Origin: Prochilodus magdalenae
Lineage: Eukaryota > Chordata > Actinopteri > Characiformes > Prochilodontidae
Length of the DNA stretch: 64,000 nt
Assembly: GCA_024036415.1 (NCBI GenBank)
Contig: JAMWET010001098.1
Location: forward strand, 1-64,000
Reading direction: 5' to 3'
The notes below the pieces were generated by a model, which had not been told where the DNA came from, did no database searches, and was given only the letters and a program-made list of their open reading frames with translations. Below are positions 9,701 to 22,107 of the stretch, one piece after another (position 1 is the stretch's first letter; the number at the start of each line of letters is the position of its first letter). The position numbers were made by a program, and so were the translations under genes.

Positions 9701-11850
9701 CGTATTGTCATTTTTGTAAATTTCAACATTTATGCATCATTTGAACACAGCAGCTGCAGTTTTACACTATGTGAAGATTTTAAGGACATATGGAGCCCAG
9801 TTTCTGTTCCACTGACTTCCATTAGAGCCACATTTTGGCCTCTCTTGTAAAGTTACCATTTGAAGATGCTTGTTTTTCTTTGGACAGCAACGATATATAA
9901 TCTAAATCTGAACCAGAATGCACATGACATAATCATATGCTCATTACTACTCAGTTATTAATTGCAATTTATTAAAACACCATGATGGAAGTGTCAGATG
10001 CATTATGACCACAGGGGTGACCGACTTATTCAGGCGCACAGCAGCTTTGGGACACTACACCGCAAAAACACTATACATTATCAAGTGAAAACAGCTAAAA
10101 TGCACTCTAACGTTTCATGTTTGAGCATATTATAAACATTATACCATTAAATATATGTTAAATATAAATAAATAAATATAAATTAAATAGAAATAAATGT
10201 TAATTACCCCACTATACTGGCATATACTTGGCTTGCTGTAAGGATCATTATTAAACATCATTTTTATTTAGTACTATAATTTAAAACACATATAGAATGT
10301 CTAGAAACAGGTGAAAAAACTGGAAAATCTTAAAAATATTGGATTCATTCTGATTTAAAACCATTTCACTGGATAAAATCACATTTTTGCTGACAACATC
10401 TCTGGCATACAGCTGAGTCAATCACCACCATAATGGACTACAGTCCTGTCCTGCTGGTACTAAGGTGTGATAGGTACTGAAGCCAATGCCTGTACAGATC
10501 ACTGTTCAGAAGTTTGGGATCACTGATTTTATAATAATATGGAACCAACAATGTATAAGGTGATCCTAACACGCCGGTCCTAACACATTCAGCTGTGTCC
10601 AGTCAGGTGAACACAGCTGTGCAAGCTTCTGAAGTGATAGAGGATGCTGGGTAGTACTGAGAACTAGTTTATCATATTCTGGACGTGGAGATTAAATACA
10701 GTATTACAGATTTTTAAAACTCTGGATAAAACTAAAATTCTTTTGGTGAATTCCGAACGTTTGTGTGGTGGTGTAAAAATCACTGAACTGAAATGCTTCT
10801 TATAATAAATGGCTGTTAAGTGGAGCGACCCGTTTCCTATTCATACTGTGCTTTTATCATATTTAGTGTACTAAGGAAGACAGAATGGGTAAACCGAGCA
10901 GATGTTTCGGATGTAAACTAGTGTAGCTACTAAGAAAAGGAAGGATCATGGTTTGGGTGTCCTTGGTTTACTTTCGGTCTTTATTATTATCTAAATAGCA
11001 AGTGATAGCAAATATCCCCTACAGGGAACTTCTGCATGTACAATGTACATTAATAAATACTGTGTACTTGCTGAATTTAACATATGGGGAAACATATACG
11101 TGCCTCAGCTTTTGCACAGGATGAATTTCTGTCCCCCTGAGTATGTGTCAGTTCTGTAATGTACAGTAACTGTATATTAACATGTGCAGAAGAGCTTTCT
11201 CACGTGTCATGTGCTCACGTATATATGCCTGTGAAGGGCCTTTAGACTGGGCTCTATCCGTCCCCATAGACGCTTTAGGAGCCCACAGTATTAAGTGTTG
11301 GTGCACTGTGTATTAGTGTTTATCACCAGGGTTCTTCACCGTTTCCCCCAGGTGCCCGTCTCATTATAACCACAACGTGTAGCGGCCCACTAGAAAACCA
11401 AAATCAGCTTTTATGAATAAAATTATTTATTTGTTTATTTAAGTGTTGATGTTGAAGACCTGTGAACTGGTAAAAGACCGCGTTCTCTAATTTGGTGATG
11501 TGTAGCTGTGAACGCAGCTGAGAAACCTCTCCACCAGAAGCTATGTTGTTTCAAACTGAACTAAAGATATTTCATTTAAGAGCAACAATTTATTTGTACA
11601 TGTGTAAATTAACATATGTATTCTATATTTTACCATTACTATATTTATATATTTGATATATAATCTAAAATAAAAAGGTATTAATAAATAAAAATAAATA
11701 AATTTAAAATAAATGTTTGCATATTATTTTTTATATTATTTTAATGTTATTTTAAATAAATTAAAATAATAATACAAAAACACTAATATGTTTATATATG
11801 AGTTACCAGCCCTGCCTCCCCTACAGGGGTTGAGAAACCCTGGTTTATTA
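9700..11850. other. intron sequence, AT-rich, no gene seen
   Basis: No exon or RNA gene is recognisable. 9,720-9,900 (gcatcatttgaacacagcag, gatgcttgtttttctttgg) is a dispersed repeat with relatives near 39,940 and 40,500-40,640. The remainder is AT-rich unique-looking DNA with short TAAA runs. Confidence 0.5.
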
Positions 11851-11854
11851 TACA

Positions 11855-11950
11855 TACTGTATATGGTATATATCTGGGCTGCTGCAATATGTGACTTTCC
11901 CTCTGGGATTAATAAAGTGATTTATTTATCTATTTATTTATCTATGGTAT
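11855..11950 (+). mobile_element. 3' tail of a LINE-like retroelement
   Basis: Ends with ctctgggattaataaagtg followed by a short (TTTATCTA)n microsatellite, the usual 3' end of L2/RTE-type fish LINEs and their SINE partners. No coding part remains. Confidence 0.45.
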
Positions 11951-12532
11951 ATGGTATATATCACCGCTGTCCACAAACAATAAGCATCTCTTCTTTCCAT
12001 TCTGCTTTCTGCCGTTTACCCAGTGTCAAAATCTGAATTACTGGAGCGACAGAAACGATCCAGAGTGACCATTTCCAAAAAACCCTTCCCATTAATCCAC
12101 ATTAGTGAGTAATGAATGCTTTTGGCCGTGTGCTGCACAGTTCCCTGTTGGAGAAAAATGGACAGCAATGACACGTGGTGCATGTCTGTATTAGTCACAT
12201 GTCTGTGTGCTTGATTTGCGTGCTTGTGAAACTTTCAGTAGACACCGTTTCTCTGCCACCTGCAGAGCAAAGGCCTAGATAACTCCATCCGCTGCAGAAC
12301 CGTTAGTACAGAAACGTACCCAATGACAAAACCTGAAAGCAATGCATAAATATAAACACAGCTCTTTATTCCAAACATTGTACATACATCTTTTAGAGTA
12401 TTTCAACACTTTGAACTTTGACCTCTGTGGCCGCTGGTATGCCGTTAGTCCCCACATCTCTCGTGGACCTGGAAATTCTTGGAAAACTGGAATTAGTGGG
12501 ATAAAAAACCGAGAAGCAAAACAACTATTTAC

Positions 12533-12679
12533 CTGCTGCTTATTACTGCTCTCTGTGCTGGCTTTACCATCGCTTAAAGCCTTTCCCTCTTTGCTCTGGT
12601 TCGTTTTCATATCGGACATCCAGTTCAATAACTTGTTAACCTTACTGGCATGCTCTTTCTTCTCCTCTTCAACAGATTT
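12533..12679 (-). CDS. dst: dystonin BPAG1a/b linker exon
   Basis: 49 codons, phase 0 to phase 0 (...gtgaaattcag / CAG|gtaaat). It encodes KSVEEEKKEHASKVNKLLNW and ends ESSNKQQ. MACF1 and dystonin have a related SLEEEKQEH... segment after the plakin domain in their long isoforms. It is skipped when the BPAG1e exons are used. Confidence 0.88.
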
Positions 12680-13033
12680 CTGAATTTCACAAATACAAAA
12701 AACATTGCAGGGTGAATTACGACAACCAAACATGCCAACCACACTGGATTTCTGAGTATGCATACCTCCATGCCATTTCACCTAATGTCCTGAGAATGCC
12801 TGAGAAGTCAGAGTTCTATGCGTTCTAAGTGTGCGGGTTTGTGTAGAAGGCATTCGACGAACCACAGAAAGTGTGAAACGTGGGTCACAGAGATTAACAG
12901 ACATTCATACACATGTGCATACAGTCTAATGGGAAAATACATTCCCAGTAAGCAAGGGCATATACTATATACGATCATAAAAACTTAAAACTTAGATAAA
13001 GTTATTTGACCGGCTAATAAAAACATTGCTGCT

Positions 13034-13275
13034 AGGGATGCACAGAGTGTCGAAACGGGCAGACGATAGCATTAAAATACGGATTTGCATCTGATGGATA
13101 CGTGATGATGAATTTATTGGGCCCTAAAAGAGCTGAAAGTTTTAAGGTGATGCTAGTGATGTTTTTATTTAATTCATTATATACATAAATAGATGTTGCA
13201 TTTATCATGCATACATTTTATAATTGGATCGGCTTCACCAGAATCGGCCCACAGTTCCCATATCGGTGCATCCCC
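13034..13275. mobile_element. short hAT-like TIR element (MITE)
   Basis: Begins agggatgcac and ends with its inverted complement gtgcatcccc about 240 bases later. It has no coding capacity. This terminal motif is common among non-autonomous hAT elements of fish. It carries the AATAAA signals noted for BPAG1e. Confidence 0.55.
13113..13169 (-). terminator. candidate poly(A) signals of BPAG1e
   Basis: On the minus strand AATAAA occurs at 13,169-13,164 and again at 13,118-13,113, about 760 and 815 bases past the BPAG1e stop. Both lie inside a short TIR element (13,034-13,275). Another AATAAA lies at 12,370-12,365. Which one is used cannot be told from sequence. Confidence 0.35.
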
Positions 13276-13450
13276 AATTCCTGTTATATTGCTTTTCCAG
13301 CCCAGGCTAGAAAACTGGAACAGCTTCACTAAGTATGCTAACCTGACAGGGATTAATGGAAGCCAATATCATTGGATCTGCCTGATGCCGTTAGCGGCTA
13401 CGGACATGTCATATGTTCAACTGTTAGCAATATGTTTGGTTAAACCATTC

Positions 13451-13869
13451 CAGTGGTCTCCAACCCTAGTCCTGGAGAGCAGCTTTCCTGGAGATTTACT
13501 AATTCCAACTACGCTTGGCAACACCTGCTCCAGCCAATCAACCTCCTCCCTAGTCCCTAATAGGCTGGGTTAGGTGAACTAACACTTAGCCCTAACCTTC
13601 AGTTTTGCAGGTTGGCTACATGGCATTGTTGAAACTGAAAGGCACACTTCAAATGGAGTGCTTGGATGAAATTTCCAGAATTCCCTGGGAATCATCGGCA
13701 AGATGGCTGCACAAGTGACCCAAGAGACCCATAAATCAGTTTCAAGGGGGGAGAAATTAAGAAATGGGATTGGCTCTAAGAGTTAGGTAGTGGCTGGGCA
13801 GCTTACAGGATCGTAACTTAGGATACGAGTTGGAAAGTAGCTCTCCAAGACCAGGATTGGAGACCACTG
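13451..13869. mobile_element. hAT-like MITE in the BPAG1e 3' UTR
   Basis: 419 bp with ~30-bp terminal inverted repeats: cagtggtctccaaccctagt at the left and the complement ending ggattggagaccactg at the right. The flanks aaccattc and aactattg look like a diverged 8-bp target duplication. It lies 61 bases past the BPAG1e stop codon. Confidence 0.75.
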
Positions 13870-13929
13870 AACTATTGCAAGGCTACTGGGTTAGCCCCCC
13901 CGTATTTCAGCTGATGTGTAAACGCCATT

Positions 13930-15960
13930 TCAGAAATGACGATAGGTCCAAATGTACTGGAAAGACGAAGAAGCCCCGGTAATGTGAGGCTTTGTAGCAT
14001 CAAGCAACAGGAGTCCGGTGTGACTATCGCAGACGCCTTTCTCCAGAGCCTCCTTGTAGGATATTTTTCGCTTCGTCTTTGGGCAGGTGATGTTTTTGGT
14101 GAGTGAGTGGTCATCTTTCAACTGAGCAGCTGTGGATTTGTCAATAAGGCAGTTTCGGATCGCCTCCTCCACTGAAACTCTGCTTTGGCTCTCTGGGTCT
14201 ATCAGACCTCCCGTCGCAAGCTGGTACTCAAGACACCGAAGGCCGACATCTTTGGGGAACAGGTTCTCGTGCATTGCCTGAGCCACCGTCAACGTCCTGC
14301 CGGACTGAGGGTGAATGACACCATGGTAGGCTTGCTCGAACTGCTGCAGCTGCCGGGTAAAACTTTCATCCAAGAGCCCTCGGCGGAGTGCCTCCACAAT
14401 CTGGACTCTCTCCCCAGATGCCGGGTCGCAGATACCTCCAGTGCAGGCTTGAGCCTCCAGGAGCTTCAGGGCAGTCAGCCTGTCCACAAGGTTTTGCTGA
14501 AGGCCTTTGAGTATAGACAGCCTTTTCTTCAAGGCTACGACCCAGAGTCCTGCGATGGGACTGTCCTTAACTTTGGCCACGACGTTTCGGGAAATCAGAA
14601 GATCCGCAAGCTCCCAGATCGTCATTTGACCTTTACGGTAGCTGTCGAGTTCAGCTGTATGAAGGATCTTCAGGCTCAGGGCGTGCTCTATGCAAAACTG
14701 GCGTCCACTCTTGTGGTCAGTCAAAATATGCAAATTGTTCCCACCTGAGTCCATCACCGTCGTCTCCTGCCATTCACTCTCCTGTTGTGAGAGGAACAGG
14801 TAGGTTCTCATGTCTATGAGTCTGGCCTTGTAGGCCTCGTACGTTGACATCTCGATGCCAGTGGCACTGTTGATGACCGAAACTCTGTGGGTGCTGGCTG
14901 GGGAGAAACTGGAACTATGTTGGTCCCCAATGGGGAGAAGATAGACCCCACCACTGACATCATATACGCACATTTTCAGGAGTTCGCTATAGTACGCTCT
15001 CTGTCCCGTTTCAGGATTATGGAAGCTCTTTGGATTGCTGACGGGATCAAAGAGAGTTTGAAGGGTGGCTTGATTGATGAGTCCTTGCTCAATGGCACAA
15101 TCTAAAGGAACCCGCATACCAATCAAGGGGTGAATCAATCCTCCGGTAGCAATTTGGGCTTCGAGGATCCCCTTCCCTCGGTGTCTGTCCACAATTCTTT
15201 CTTCCATGGCTTGGAACACGGAAAGTATTTTTCCACCATGAGGGTAACCGCTGACTGCTTTGTCGGCCTCGGTTATCTTGTCCCTCAGATCTCTTCCGAT
15301 GACTCCTTTCTCCAGAGCGTCTAAAGCCGCGTAGCTGTCACCGGTAATCGGGTCGATGATGGCTCCTGTTGCAGCCTGGGCTTCCAGGAACTCAATGGCA
15401 TAGGTCTTCGCCAATAAGCCTGCCTCCGCAGCTTCCATGAAGGATATCTTCTTCTTGCTGGACTCCAGATAAATCCCAGCGATCGAAGCAGGTTTGCCAC
15501 TGAACTGGGCTAGCGACGCTTGCACCTCCTCCAGGGTTACCAGGCCGGTCTGTAACTTCAGAGCGAGTTCCTGAGTTATTATTCTAGTTTTGATCAACTT
15601 TTTAATACTGATGCGTCCCCTGAGACCTTGAAGCTTTGAGGAGCATGATTCGAGTTTATCTAGGGCCGAAGAATCTAAAGCAGCGTCATTGGAGAACTCG
15701 GAGCTCCTGACGTTAAACGACACTGACTGGCTTTTCCCAGACTTCCTGTCGGACTTCTCTGACAGCGAGCTTTTCCTAGATGTGGATGTTTGTTCAGACA
15801 CAATAGTACGGGTGGTGGTGGACACCGTTTGCCTCGGCTGTTTTGACTTTTCCGTCATTCCCAAGGCCTCCTCCTGAGCTCTACGTGTCACTGTTACCGT
15901 TTTATCCTGTTTCACTCTTTTCAACTCATCCAGAACTTTATCCTTCTCCAGTGTAGCGAT
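13930..15960 (-). CDS. dst: dystonin BPAG1e terminal exon: plakin-repeat tail
   Basis: 676 codons plus TGA, starting in phase 0 after ...atgcctacag with IATLEKDKVLDELKR. The first ~110 residues are a Ser/Thr-rich linker. Plakin repeats follow in two clusters (about residues 135-330 and 440-660): GIYLESSKKKISFMEAAEAG, LEAQAATGAIIDPITG, LEAQACTGGICDPASGE, EYQLATGGLIDPESQSR. The end, KTKRKISYKEALEKG then SHTGLLLLDATKPHITG, matches the C-terminus of human BP230, so this stop is the genuine BPAG1e terminus. The domain binds keratin filaments. The 3' UTR probably runs into two TIR elements immediately downstream. Confidence 0.95.
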   Translation of the reverse strand: MATLEKDKVLDELKRVKQDKTVTVTRRAQEEALGMTEKSKQPRQTVSTTTRTIVSEQTSTSRKSSLSEKSDRKSGKSQSVSFNVRSSEFSNDAALDSSALDKLESCSSKLQGLRGRISIKKLIKTRIITQELALKLQTGLVTLEEVQASLAQFSGKPASIAGIYLESSKKKISFMEAAEAGLLAKTYAIEFLEAQAATGAIIDPITGDSYAALDALEKGVIGRDLRDKITEADKAVSGYPHGGKILSVFQAMEERIVDRHRGKGILEAQIATGGLIHPLIGMRVPLDCAIEQGLINQATLQTLFDPVSNPKSFHNPETGQRAYYSELLKMCVYDVSGGVYLLPIGDQHSSSFSPASTHRVSVINSATGIEMSTYEAYKARLIDMRTYLFLSQQESEWQETTVMDSGGNNLHILTDHKSGRQFCIEHALSLKILHTAELDSYRKGQMTIWELADLLISRNVVAKVKDSPIAGLWVVALKKRLSILKGLQQNLVDRLTALKLLEAQACTGGICDPASGERVQIVEALRRGLLDESFTRQLQQFEQAYHGVIHPQSGRTLTVAQAMHENLFPKDVGLRCLEYQLATGGLIDPESQSRVSVEEAIRNCLIDKSTAAQLKDDHSLTKNITCPKTKRKISYKEALEKGVCDSHTGLLLLDATKPHITGASSSFQYIWTYRHF

Positions 15961-16045
15961 CTGTAGGCATGAGATTGATAGATACGATCAGGTGCTGATA
16001 AAGGCAGCGTGTTTAAAGATTCAGAGCAGTATATACTTGATAATA

Positions 16046-17141
16046 CAGTCATATGCAAAAGTTTTGGCACCCATGCGTCAGGTCGTCTCAGGATGCACAC
16101 TCTCAGGACACTTCTCGTGCCGGTCGGACTCACCGGAGTTCTAATGACTTTGCTGCTGCTCCCTCCCACCTGGGCACCTCCTGTACCTGCCCTCTCTCAC
16201 CTGATCTATATCCCCGCTCATTATCTCTCCCTTTAAAAGCCTTCTCTTTGCCTAGGTGTGTGTGGAGCATTAACCACCGGAGTGCTGACCGTCTGTTGTG
16301 CCGGTCTCTGTCTCGTTATTCTCAGTTTCCTCAAGCCTTCTGGTACTGTTTGATAATCTTTGTGATTTTTGACCTTTGAGTGTTTCCCCTGTTCCTGACC
16401 CCTGAGCCCTTCATACTCTCATGGCCTTAGTTTTTGAGGTTTGTGTATTTCAATGGGCCAGGTTTTAGATCTTTTTGTTTTTGTATACTTCTGAATAACC
16501 TTCTGGGCTTTTGAGATTTTTGAAATTTCTTCAGAATTTTTTTTTTGTGTTTTTTGAGATTTCTGTTTTATTTTTGAAAACTTCTGAGCGTTGTACTTTT
16601 GGACTTTTATTTGCGTTTCACATTTTTGGCTTTTTTTTTGTTAAATAAATCCTGCCTAGTGGATCCTGAACTCCATATGTAACATATTTAATTTGAAAAT
16701 ATTTTATTTCAATCATTTTCATTATCCTGCCTAGTTTGACATCTCCACGAATGTGTTCCTTGACGTTGACGAGCAGGAGGACCGAGTGCTCTCTGGTGCA
16801 CATATGTTCACATGGCAAAGAAACAGAATGCTTGCTGTAACCCCAATTTAAACCGCTTCTGAGAGAGTGTGAACACATTCGTTACCTCGGGCTCTCTTTG
16901 TGCTATGAACTCGAGCAACGACTACCTGGCATAACACGTGTAGTGTCGCCAGTCTTCCGACCAAGATATGGCCCATTTTACAGCACTGTGATTGCCTAAT
17001 CTGACGTACTGGACCCGGTGAAGGTCAGGGATATCATGTAGTCTGATATCAGCAGTTTAAATTAGTTTTCAAATTGGATAAATAGGTTACGGCCATGTAG
17101 CAAAACACGTCCAGGGGTGCTTCAACTTTTGCATATGACTG
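16046..17141. mobile_element. Tc1/mariner-like TIR element with nested insertion
   Basis: Left end cagtcatatgcaaaagtttt preceded by TA; right end caacttttgcatatgactg. About 1.1 kb lies between the inverted termini, with no transposase frame. A T-rich stretch near 16.1-16.65 kb ending in aataaatcctgcctag, with tcctgcctagt repeated at 16.72 kb, suggests a second insertion inside. It fills the intron between the rod and tail exons. Confidence 0.65.
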
Positions 17142-17526
17142 AAAAGTAATTTTGGTACCACTTTACAAAAAGACTAGCCTTATAATGGGATCACGAATAC
17201 AATAAAGTAGATTTATGGTTAGTGGTTAGGTCTTAAATGAGGTCTACGACATCAGATGACAGGTGTAATGCTGACTAATCGAGCAGAGAAGAAAAGGAGA
17301 TGCCCAGCAAGATTCAATGTTCAACAGTGCAGTAGGCTAATCTGGGCTCACTATTTGGCAGACAGCAGATCACCGCTGCCCCTAACGTATTAGAATTGCT
17401 TAGTAATTATTTTATAAGGTGTTTATGACCTAATTAATAACCGGTAGCCACACCTTCATAAAGGTAGTCATACTGTAAAGTGGTGCCATAAAACAGTCTG
17501 GCAGTATTTTGGGAATGCTGGTGTAC

Positions 17527-20500
17527 CTCGGAAGTCTCTTTCATTTTCTTAAGCTCCTCCTCCAGATTCTGCTTCGCCTCTTCATACGAGGACACAATTT
17601 TCTGTGTCAATATCAACTCGGTCTTCAGCTTGGCCAGCTCCCCGTCTTTGGCACAGCGATGACTGCCTTGAGTTACAGTCTCGCTTTCCTTTAGCTGCTT
17701 GTTTAAGGAGCTGACGGTGACTTCAAGCTTCAGATTCTTCTCCTGCAGAGACTTCACCTCCTTGATGTAGGAGGCGACCTGCTCTTTCAGCAACTTGGCT
17801 TCGTTTTCAGCCAGCGTGAATTTCTGCTCCGCCTCTGTCAACATCTGCTTCATTCTGGTCGTCTCCCTCGAGCTCTCCATTCGGACACTGTCCATTTGGG
17901 AAATGCTGGATTTCACTTGGATTTTCTCCATTTCCAGTTCTGCGATCCTGGACTTTGCCTGGAGCAGCTCGAGGTCCAGGACTCCTTTCTGCTTCTCTTT
18001 CCTGTCATAGTCCAGCTTCAGACGCGATTCCTGCAGTGCCAGCTTCTGCTCCATCTCATTCTGCACTAGCTGCAACTGAGTCTCGTAGCCCTTCTTCTGT
18101 AGTTCAAGCTTCCCTTTCAGGTCCTCCAGCATCCTCTTGCAGTTCTCCAACTGGTCCTCCAGCATCTGTGATCTCAGTTTAGCAGCCGCCGTTTCCTTCT
18201 GCTTCTGCACCAGGTCTTCTTGGGTTTGCTCCAGCTTCATTTTCAGCTGTGAAGTTTCGGCACCCAGCGTGGAGACCTTCTCCTCCGCGGCGCCCTTTTG
18301 TTTGAGGAGGTTGGAGCACTCCTGTTGTAGGTTTGTGGTGTACTTGTCGGAACTTGAACTGATTTCCTTGATGGCCATCCGGTTCTTCTGTAGTTCTGCC
18401 TCCACGTCTTTGAGTTTGGACTGACTCAGTTTCCAGTCTTGAGTCACTCTCAGCAACTCGTCTTTCGTCTTCTTGAGAGTGGAGTTCAGCTCGTCGAACT
18501 CGGACTTCAGAGTCTGCAGCTTCTGATCGGCAGCTTGCTTGTCCCTCTGCAGGGTGGAGATGTCCTGCTTGAGGTTCACGGTGGCCTTCTCCGAGGTTCC
18601 GCTCATTCTGCTCATGGTCTGCCTGCACCTCAGAAGCTCGTTCTCCAGCTCCCTCAGCTTGGCCACGTTCTTCTTGCCCTCTGTTGATTCCTTTTGCAGA
18701 GCCAGGTTCAGGTTGTTCATCTCCACTTTGTGCTCCTGGACCTTTTGATTAGCTAGGTTCTTCTCCAAAGACATGGAAGTGAGCTCCGCTTTCAAACTGC
18801 GGATTTCTTTTTCGTAGTTGGAAACATTTGTCATGAGAGTCTTAACTTTCTGCTGAAGCTCCGAGGTCTTCTTCGCCTCGTCGTTGAAGTCCCGCAGTTT
18901 GATCTGAAGCTCGTGGGCTGTCTGGGTCTTCTTCATGAGCTCCTCTTCGATGATCTTCAGCTGGGATTTCGTGCTATCCGCCTGCGACTTGAAAATGCTG
19001 ATCTGCTGATCCTTGCTGCCGGCGTCCATGCTGACTTTGTCGAGCTCGGCATTCAGGTTCTTCAGGGAGCGCTCGGTCTCCATGTAGACTCTTCTCAGCT
19101 CTTCTACTTTCTTTGTCAGCTGAGTGACTTGCAAATCGCTCTTCTGGAGCTCTAATTCCAGGTTCTTGATCTTCAGCTGCATGTCCTTTTCAGCTCTGGC
19201 CTTGATGCTGGTTTCGTCTCTGGCTTTCTGCAACTGATCTTTCAAGTTTTCCGTCTCGTTTTTCAGCGCTTTGATCTTCTGCTCGGAAAGCGATTTCTCC
19301 TGCTGGAAGGACTCGATACTTACCGTGAGATGCCTGATATCGCCTTCCAACAGCTGATTCATTCTGGTTAGCTCGGTGACCTTGAATTTCATCTGCTCTG
19401 CTTCGGCCTGCTTGGAGGAAAGCTCTTCCTCCAGACATCTCAACCTCTGGCAACTCTCCTGCTCGCTGGTGCTCCGTTGGAGAAGCTTCCCTTGATTGAT
19501 CTTAAGCTGTTCCTTTAACCCATCCACTTCCGTTTTATGAAAAAGCACCCTCTGCTCCAGTGAAGATTTGTCCCGTTGGAGGGATTTGACCTGTTCTTGA
19601 AATATATAGACGGATTTCCTAAGTTCGGAGGCTTCTTGCCTCAAGTCTTCGGATTTCTGTCTGTTGCTGTTCCTGTCCGACTCCATTTCCACCTGAAGCT
19701 TCATCAGCCGGTTATTTGCGTCGTCCAGGAGCTCTTTGAAGCGCTGTGCCTTCTCCTCTGCCATGTTCTTGTGCATGAGCGCTGAGTTGAGCTCAGACTT
19801 CAAAGTCTTGATCTCAGTTTCCGCTCTCTTCTTGCCCATCATCAGCTCATCCAACTTGTACTGCAGGGCTTCCGCTTCCGCTTCCGAATGGAGAAGCTGG
19901 ACACTACTCGAGAAGGTAGACTTCTGCATGCCATCCTTTGTCAACGTCACCCGTGACTCCCCCTGGAGCGCTCTAGCTTCGGACTGCTGAGTGAGATCCA
20001 TTTCCATGGTCCGGACCTGGTTCAGGAGTCCTACCTCGGCATCTTCCTTGGCTTTTAGCTCCCGTTCCAAAGTCCGTCTGTGCTCCTCCAGATCCTGTAC
20101 GTCGCTGTTCTTGCGACGCAAGTGTTCCTCCAGCTTCCTGCGGGCCACTGTGCTTTCCTCTATGTTCTTTTTTAGCATGCGGAGGCTCTCCTCCAAGGAG
20201 ACCTGCTTGGCCTCCGACTGCTGAATCAACTGTCGGGAATGGTTGAGCTCTTGCTCGATGGCAGTTCTGCCCTTAATCGCAGCTTCCAGCTCGAGTCGGT
20301 ATTTCTGTGCTTCATACTCAGCCTTCGATTTCTGCACGCTCAGCTCCTCGACCGACTTCTTCTGCATCTCCAGTTCTCCTCCCAGAATGTCCAGTTGCTG
20401 CTGCCTATCGGATAAAGAGGCCTCCAGTTCCAGTACCTGCCGCTGCAGCCTGGAGATCTCCTCCTCTCTTGCTGATTTCTTCACCTCCATGCTCTCCATC

Positions 20501-20538
20501 CAGCTCCTATATTCAGTCCTTTCCATAGATGCCCTCCT
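17527..20538 (-). CDS. dst: dystonin BPAG1e exon: coiled-coil rod
   Basis: A single 1004-codon exon, phase 0 at both ends (...tttaatttcag / GAG|gtacac). It starts RRASMERTEYRSW and is almost wholly heptad-rich Glu/Lys/Gln/Leu sequence (for example EEISRLQRQVLELEASLSD). It has no Pro-rich breaks or enzyme motifs. This is the central parallel coiled-coil that dimerises BPAG1e and separates the plakin domain at the hemidesmosome plaque from the keratin-binding tail. It diverges more from the human rod than the plakin domain does, keeping the heptad pattern rather than identity; stretches such as VQKSKAEYEAQKYRLELE are still recognisable. The open frame runs on past the donor to 17,434, but that part is intronic. 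Confidence 0.93.
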
Positions 20539-20559
20539 CTGAAATTAAAGGTAGAATTA

Positions 20560-21290
20560 TCCCCCATATCGTGGGCTAGGGGAAGAAAACGGAGGTACGG
20601 CTGTTGCGCACTTACCAAACCAAGCGTGAAAGCTCCCCTCCACCTCCCAGAGAAACACCTAGAGAGTATTCAAACTCCGTAGACACCGTCGCCTTCCATA
20701 ATACAAAATACTGCATATTTTGTATTCCGAGTTCCAGGTGAGTAAAAGGGAAGATTACAAACCTGCAGATTTTGTTCACCTTGCTGCACACATAGTATTG
20801 CACCTAGGTTCAAGCTCTGAAGCAGGAAAACATGGCTGGAAGTATGCTATACCCAAACAACATGCACAAGGAAGCAGATCAGTGACTGACAGAAGAGGCA
20901 GATAAACAGGCTAGCATTGGAAGAGACCCAGTAAAAAAGCCATTACACAGGTTCTTATATTCGACCTGAATATAAGCTGCACGTCAGCAAAGAGATTCCC
21001 TGAGCTTCCCAGGACAACGAAGGCAGTACACTGAACAGGAGCAGTTTTCCAGTACTAATAATAATAACAATGAAATAATAAGGTATAAAGCCACAATCAG
21101 GAACTGCAAAGCAATAATTCCATGTAACTGTCTGAATGACAACTGAACGAACTCATACCCCCCCTATAAACAGCAGAACCAATAAGAATGGGACCGTCCA
21201 AACACTGGTTTGCAAATCCCTGACTGTGCCTTTAAAGAATAAAACTAATCTAAAAAAAACTCTAATGTTCAGACCACTGCACACGGCCTA
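20560..21290. other. intron, nothing identified
   Basis: Intron between the last common plakin exon and the rod exon. No repeat family, RNA or extra exon could be recognised. Confidence 0.4.
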
Positions 21291-21291
21291 C

Positions 21292-21390
21292 CTCGTCTTC
21301 CTCTGCCCTCTTCAGGGTCTCGCTTGCAAACTTCACGTACTGAGTCATGAGAGTGACCAGAGCCGTATAACGAGTCCGCAGGTCCATGAA
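21292..21390 (-). CDS. dst: dystonin exon: last common plakin exon, isoform switch donor
   Basis: 33 codons, phase 0 to phase 0 (...tctcctcag / GAG|gtaggc). It reads FMDLRTRYTALVTLMTQYV and ends KRAEEDE. The donor can join in phase to the rod exon at 20,538 (BPAG1e) or to the linker exon at 12,679 (BPAG1a/b), so the choice between isoform classes is made here. Confidence 0.95.
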
Positions 21391-21679
21391 CTGAGGAGAA
21401 AGAGAGGGGAATTGATCAGCTGCCTGAAATCGAGCGGAGTACTCAAAATCACAGAGGCAACAGCCGAGCCGCCTCGCCCAGCGTTGAGTCTGTTTATGTT
21501 GTGACTCGGTTTTACAGACTGACTTGCATGTAGCTGTTTTGCGATGGGCTGTTTTGCGAGTCAGTCAGATTTCCTTTTCCTGCAGCAGGAGGTGCAGGGC
21601 CAGGCTCAAGGCCTGACTCGGCCTGAGCAGTAGTTAGATTTGAATTTGGTTTTCTGAAGCAAAAAAAGCTGCAGCTATT

Positions 21680-21683
21680 ATTC

Positions 21684-21760
<77 letters not shown>

Positions 21761-21791
21761 AAGAAGAAGAACAAGAAGAAGAAATATACTG

Positions 21792-21828
<37 letters not shown>

Positions 21829-22063
21829 CTCTGGTGTTATTAACATAAAAAAGTTGTAGCTAATATTCATTAACAGCAACAACAACAATAATAATAATCA
21901 TCATCATCATTATTGTTATTAAATACAAATGACAAATGTATATTTTGATGTTATTAATAATAATGATAATAAACAAGTTACTTGTGTGTTGTTAGCATTA
22001 ATAATAATTTTTAAAAATGTTAAAAAGGTTATTACCATTATTATTGTTGTTGTTGTTATTATT

Positions 22064-22107
<44 letters not shown>

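Noticed and set aside
17434..17526. C-terminal extension of the rod frame (VHQHSQNTARLFYGT...)
   Set aside because: A GAG|gtacac donor lies exactly at the codon boundary at 17,527 and is phase-matched to the tail exon; the extension is intron.
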